From NCBI GenBank assembly GCA_009993635.1, contig JAACTC010000008.1:1-64000 (forward strand): 64,000 nt of DNA, read 5' to 3'. The position numbers were made by a program, and so were the translations under genes. The notes beneath the pieces were generated by a model. It saw only the letters and a program-made list of their open reading frames with translations, did no database searches and had not been told where the DNA came from. This DNA comes from Erythrobacter sp. Lineage in GTDB: Bacteria > Pseudomonadota > Alphaproteobacteria > Sphingomonadales > Sphingomonadaceae. Below are positions 62,796 through 64,000 of this stretch, in pieces (within the stretch, counting starts at the first letter, position 1; each line of letters starts with the position of its first letter).

Positions 62796-63745
62796 CACGC
62801 AATCTCCTGTTCCAGTTGGGGCCTTTGGCCCATGGTCTGGCGGTACAATTGTTCGAGTCCCTGCCGCTCCGGTGCGAGCGCACGCACTCCGATCCCTGCG
62901 TTCACCAGGCTGCGGTTGATCTGCGCCGGGTCGAAGTCTGCACATTGCTCGCCCGGGACAACGCTCAGATCGTCGGCCCCCGGCCCCGGCGTTACGTCCA
63001 GCCCCTGCCCGCGCAGCATCGGGATCGCATCGACCGGGCGATCGACGGTGATCCGTAACCGTGCAGACGTCCCGCGAAGTTCGCTCAGCGTGCCTTGCGC
63101 AATCAGCTTTCCCTCGCGCAGCAGTGCGATCCGATCCGCCACCTCCTCCACTTCGCCAAGCAGGTGGCTGGAAAGGAACACGGTGGCATCGATCCGCCGC
63201 GGCAGATCGCGGATCAGTTCCCGCATGGCCATGATCCCTTCGGGGTCGAGGCCGTTGGTCGGTTCGTCCAGCAACAACAGTTCTGGCTTGCCCAGCAGCG
63301 CGCGCGCCAGCGCCATGCGCTGCTTCATGCCCAGCGAATAGGACCGCACCCGTCGATCCGCCGCGTCCTCCATCGCCACGATGTCGAGCACGCGTGAAAT
63401 GTCCGCCAGGTCGATCCGCCGCAGGCGGCATGCGAGTTTCAGGTTATCGCGCCCGCTGAGGTGTTCGTAGAGCCCCGGCGTCTCGATGAATGCGCCGATC
63501 CGACCCATCAGCGGCTTGCGGTTCTCGGCCAGATCGCAGCCCAGCAGACGGACACTTCCCGCGTCGGGCTTCAGCAGTCCGACCAGCAGTCGCATCACGG
63601 TGGTCTTGCCCGCGCCATTCGGCCCGAGGAAGCCGAACACCGAACCGCGTGGCACTGCCAGCGCGACATTGCGGACGACGGGGCTGCCGCCGAGGGACTT
63701 TGAAAGGTCGCTCGTCTCGATCGCGTAACTCTGTGGCATTGCCAT
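62795..63745 (-). CDS. ABC transporter ATP-binding protein (BcrA/CcmA-like)
   Basis: A 316-residue ATPase. Walker A GPNGAGKTT (about 43-51), signature YSLGMKQRMALARAL, Walker B LLLLDEPTNGLDP, and a C-terminal regulatory extension (about 225-316) typical of BcrA-type drug/bacteriocin exporters. Start at 63745; an alternative ATG lies two codons in. Divergent from a membrane-protein gene across an operator-rich region. Confidence 0.92.
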   Translation of the reverse strand: MAMPQSYAIETSDLSKSLGGSPVVRNVALAVPRGSVFGFLGPNGAGKTTVMRLLVGLLKPDAGSVRLLGCDLAENRKPLMGRIGAFIETPGLYEHLSGRDNLKLACRLRRIDLADISRVLDIVAMEDAADRRVRSYSLGMKQRMALARALLGKPELLLLDEPTNGLDPEGIMAMRELIRDLPRRIDATVFLSSHLLGEVEEVADRIALLREGKLIAQGTLSELRGTSARLRITVDRPVDAIPMLRGQGLDVTPGPGADDLSVVPGEQCADFDPAQINRSLVNAGIGVRALAPERQGLEQLYRQTMGQRPQLEQEIA

Positions 63746-63757
63746 TGCGCCTCGTAT

Positions 63758-63811
63758 GATTTAACTCTGCCTTAAATATTCACGAGCGACTCGATTTAAG
63801 TCAAGGTTAAA
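63758..63811. promoter_or_regulatory. TTTAA-rich operator region between divergent genes
   Basis: GATTTAACTC (63758-63767) and GATTTAAGTC (63793-63802) are near-identical direct repeats 35 bp apart. CTTAAAT (63771-63777) and ATTTAAG (63794-63800) form a perfect inverted pair with a 16-nt spacer. A further GTTAAATT follows before the start codon. Probably binding sites for a regulator of one or both divergent genes. Confidence 0.5.
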
Positions 63812-63813
63812 TT

Positions 63814-64000
63814 CATGGCATTCCGGCTGCGCCTTTCCGTCTGGCTTTCGACGGCGGTATTCCTGATATTTCTTGCGGCGCTGCTCGTGGAGACGGTCGC
63901 CGTGATCATCAACCGGCCCGAGCCGGGATTGACCATGGACACACTCGTGGCGCGCCTGCCGGGCGCGATCTACCTGTACGCGATATGGTCGTGCCGCAGC
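63814..64000 (+). CDS. Membrane protein, 5' part only (window edge)
   Basis: The first 62 residues of an open frame truncated by the window. It begins MAFRLRLSVWLSTAVFLIFL with a long membrane helix (about 9-34), an exposed loop (INRPEPGLTMDTLVARLPG) and the start of a second helix. The layout resembles DUF2975-type proteins, which would imply an HTH gene downstream; this is inference. GTTAAATT precedes the start and no clear ribosome-binding box is seen. Confidence 0.65.

Overview
The window comes from a GC-rich alphaproteobacterium. Gene content and protein style (GapR, complex I NDUFA9-type protein, CIRCE-controlled groESL, alphaproteobacterial rpoBC, small erythrobacter/sphingomonad membrane and lipoproteins) point to Sphingomonadales, most likely Erythrobacteraceae. 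This placement is inference from family resemblance; no rRNA gene is present.

Positions 1 to about 16.9 kb are the integrase-proximal end of an integrative and conjugative or plasmid-derived element inserted at a tRNA-Leu(CAG) gene. The left end lies outside the window. From the tRNA inward: a P4-type tyrosine integrase; a small plus-strand operon (secreted lytic transglycosylase, membrane-anchored thermonuclease, DUF6961 protein, 34-residue membrane peptide); then a minus-strand replication/maintenance block (toprim primase, 1415-residue methylase/strawberry-notch helicase, ParB-like protein, ArdC antirestriction protein, a frameshifted conserved gene, a DUF2493 SLOG protein and a small conserved protein). 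A two-gene plus-strand cargo cassette (DUF4238 protein; zinc-ribbon protein with an Rx4H HEPN-like motif) interrupts that block between parB and ardC. It is the best candidate for an undescribed, possibly defensive, system. Two sequences matching the alphaproteobacterial LexA box lie in the element's two control regions, suggesting SOS-linked mobilisation. Four minus-strand genes share a G/A-rich leader block about 40 to 60 nt before the start codon.

From 17 kb on the sequence is chromosomal: NDUFA9-like protein; QmcA/NfeD pair; Tat-type dienelactone hydrolase; YceI; nitronate monooxygenase; LytTR regulator divergent from a DUF2306 membrane protein; lysC-purT, both with apparent TTG starts; ubiG; a gdpD/ArsC-like/ABM operon; ruvC; yebC; a CPBP protease; YbjQ and SDR genes; gapR; pyk; a diguanylate cyclase; an HDAC-family amidohydrolase; gltX; and a GGDEF-EAL protein.

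The 42.9 to 55.1 kb part carries rpoB-rpoC on the minus strand and rplJ-rplL on the plus strand, about 2.5 kb apart and divergent instead of co-directional. The gap holds a DUF2975/HTH module with an array of TATCG operators and two small secreted or lipoprotein genes. Then follow a CPA2 K+/H+ antiporter, a MATE exporter, an MscS channel, the CIRCE-controlled groES-groEL operon, an ABC transporter pair, and the 5' part of a membrane-protein gene at the right edge.
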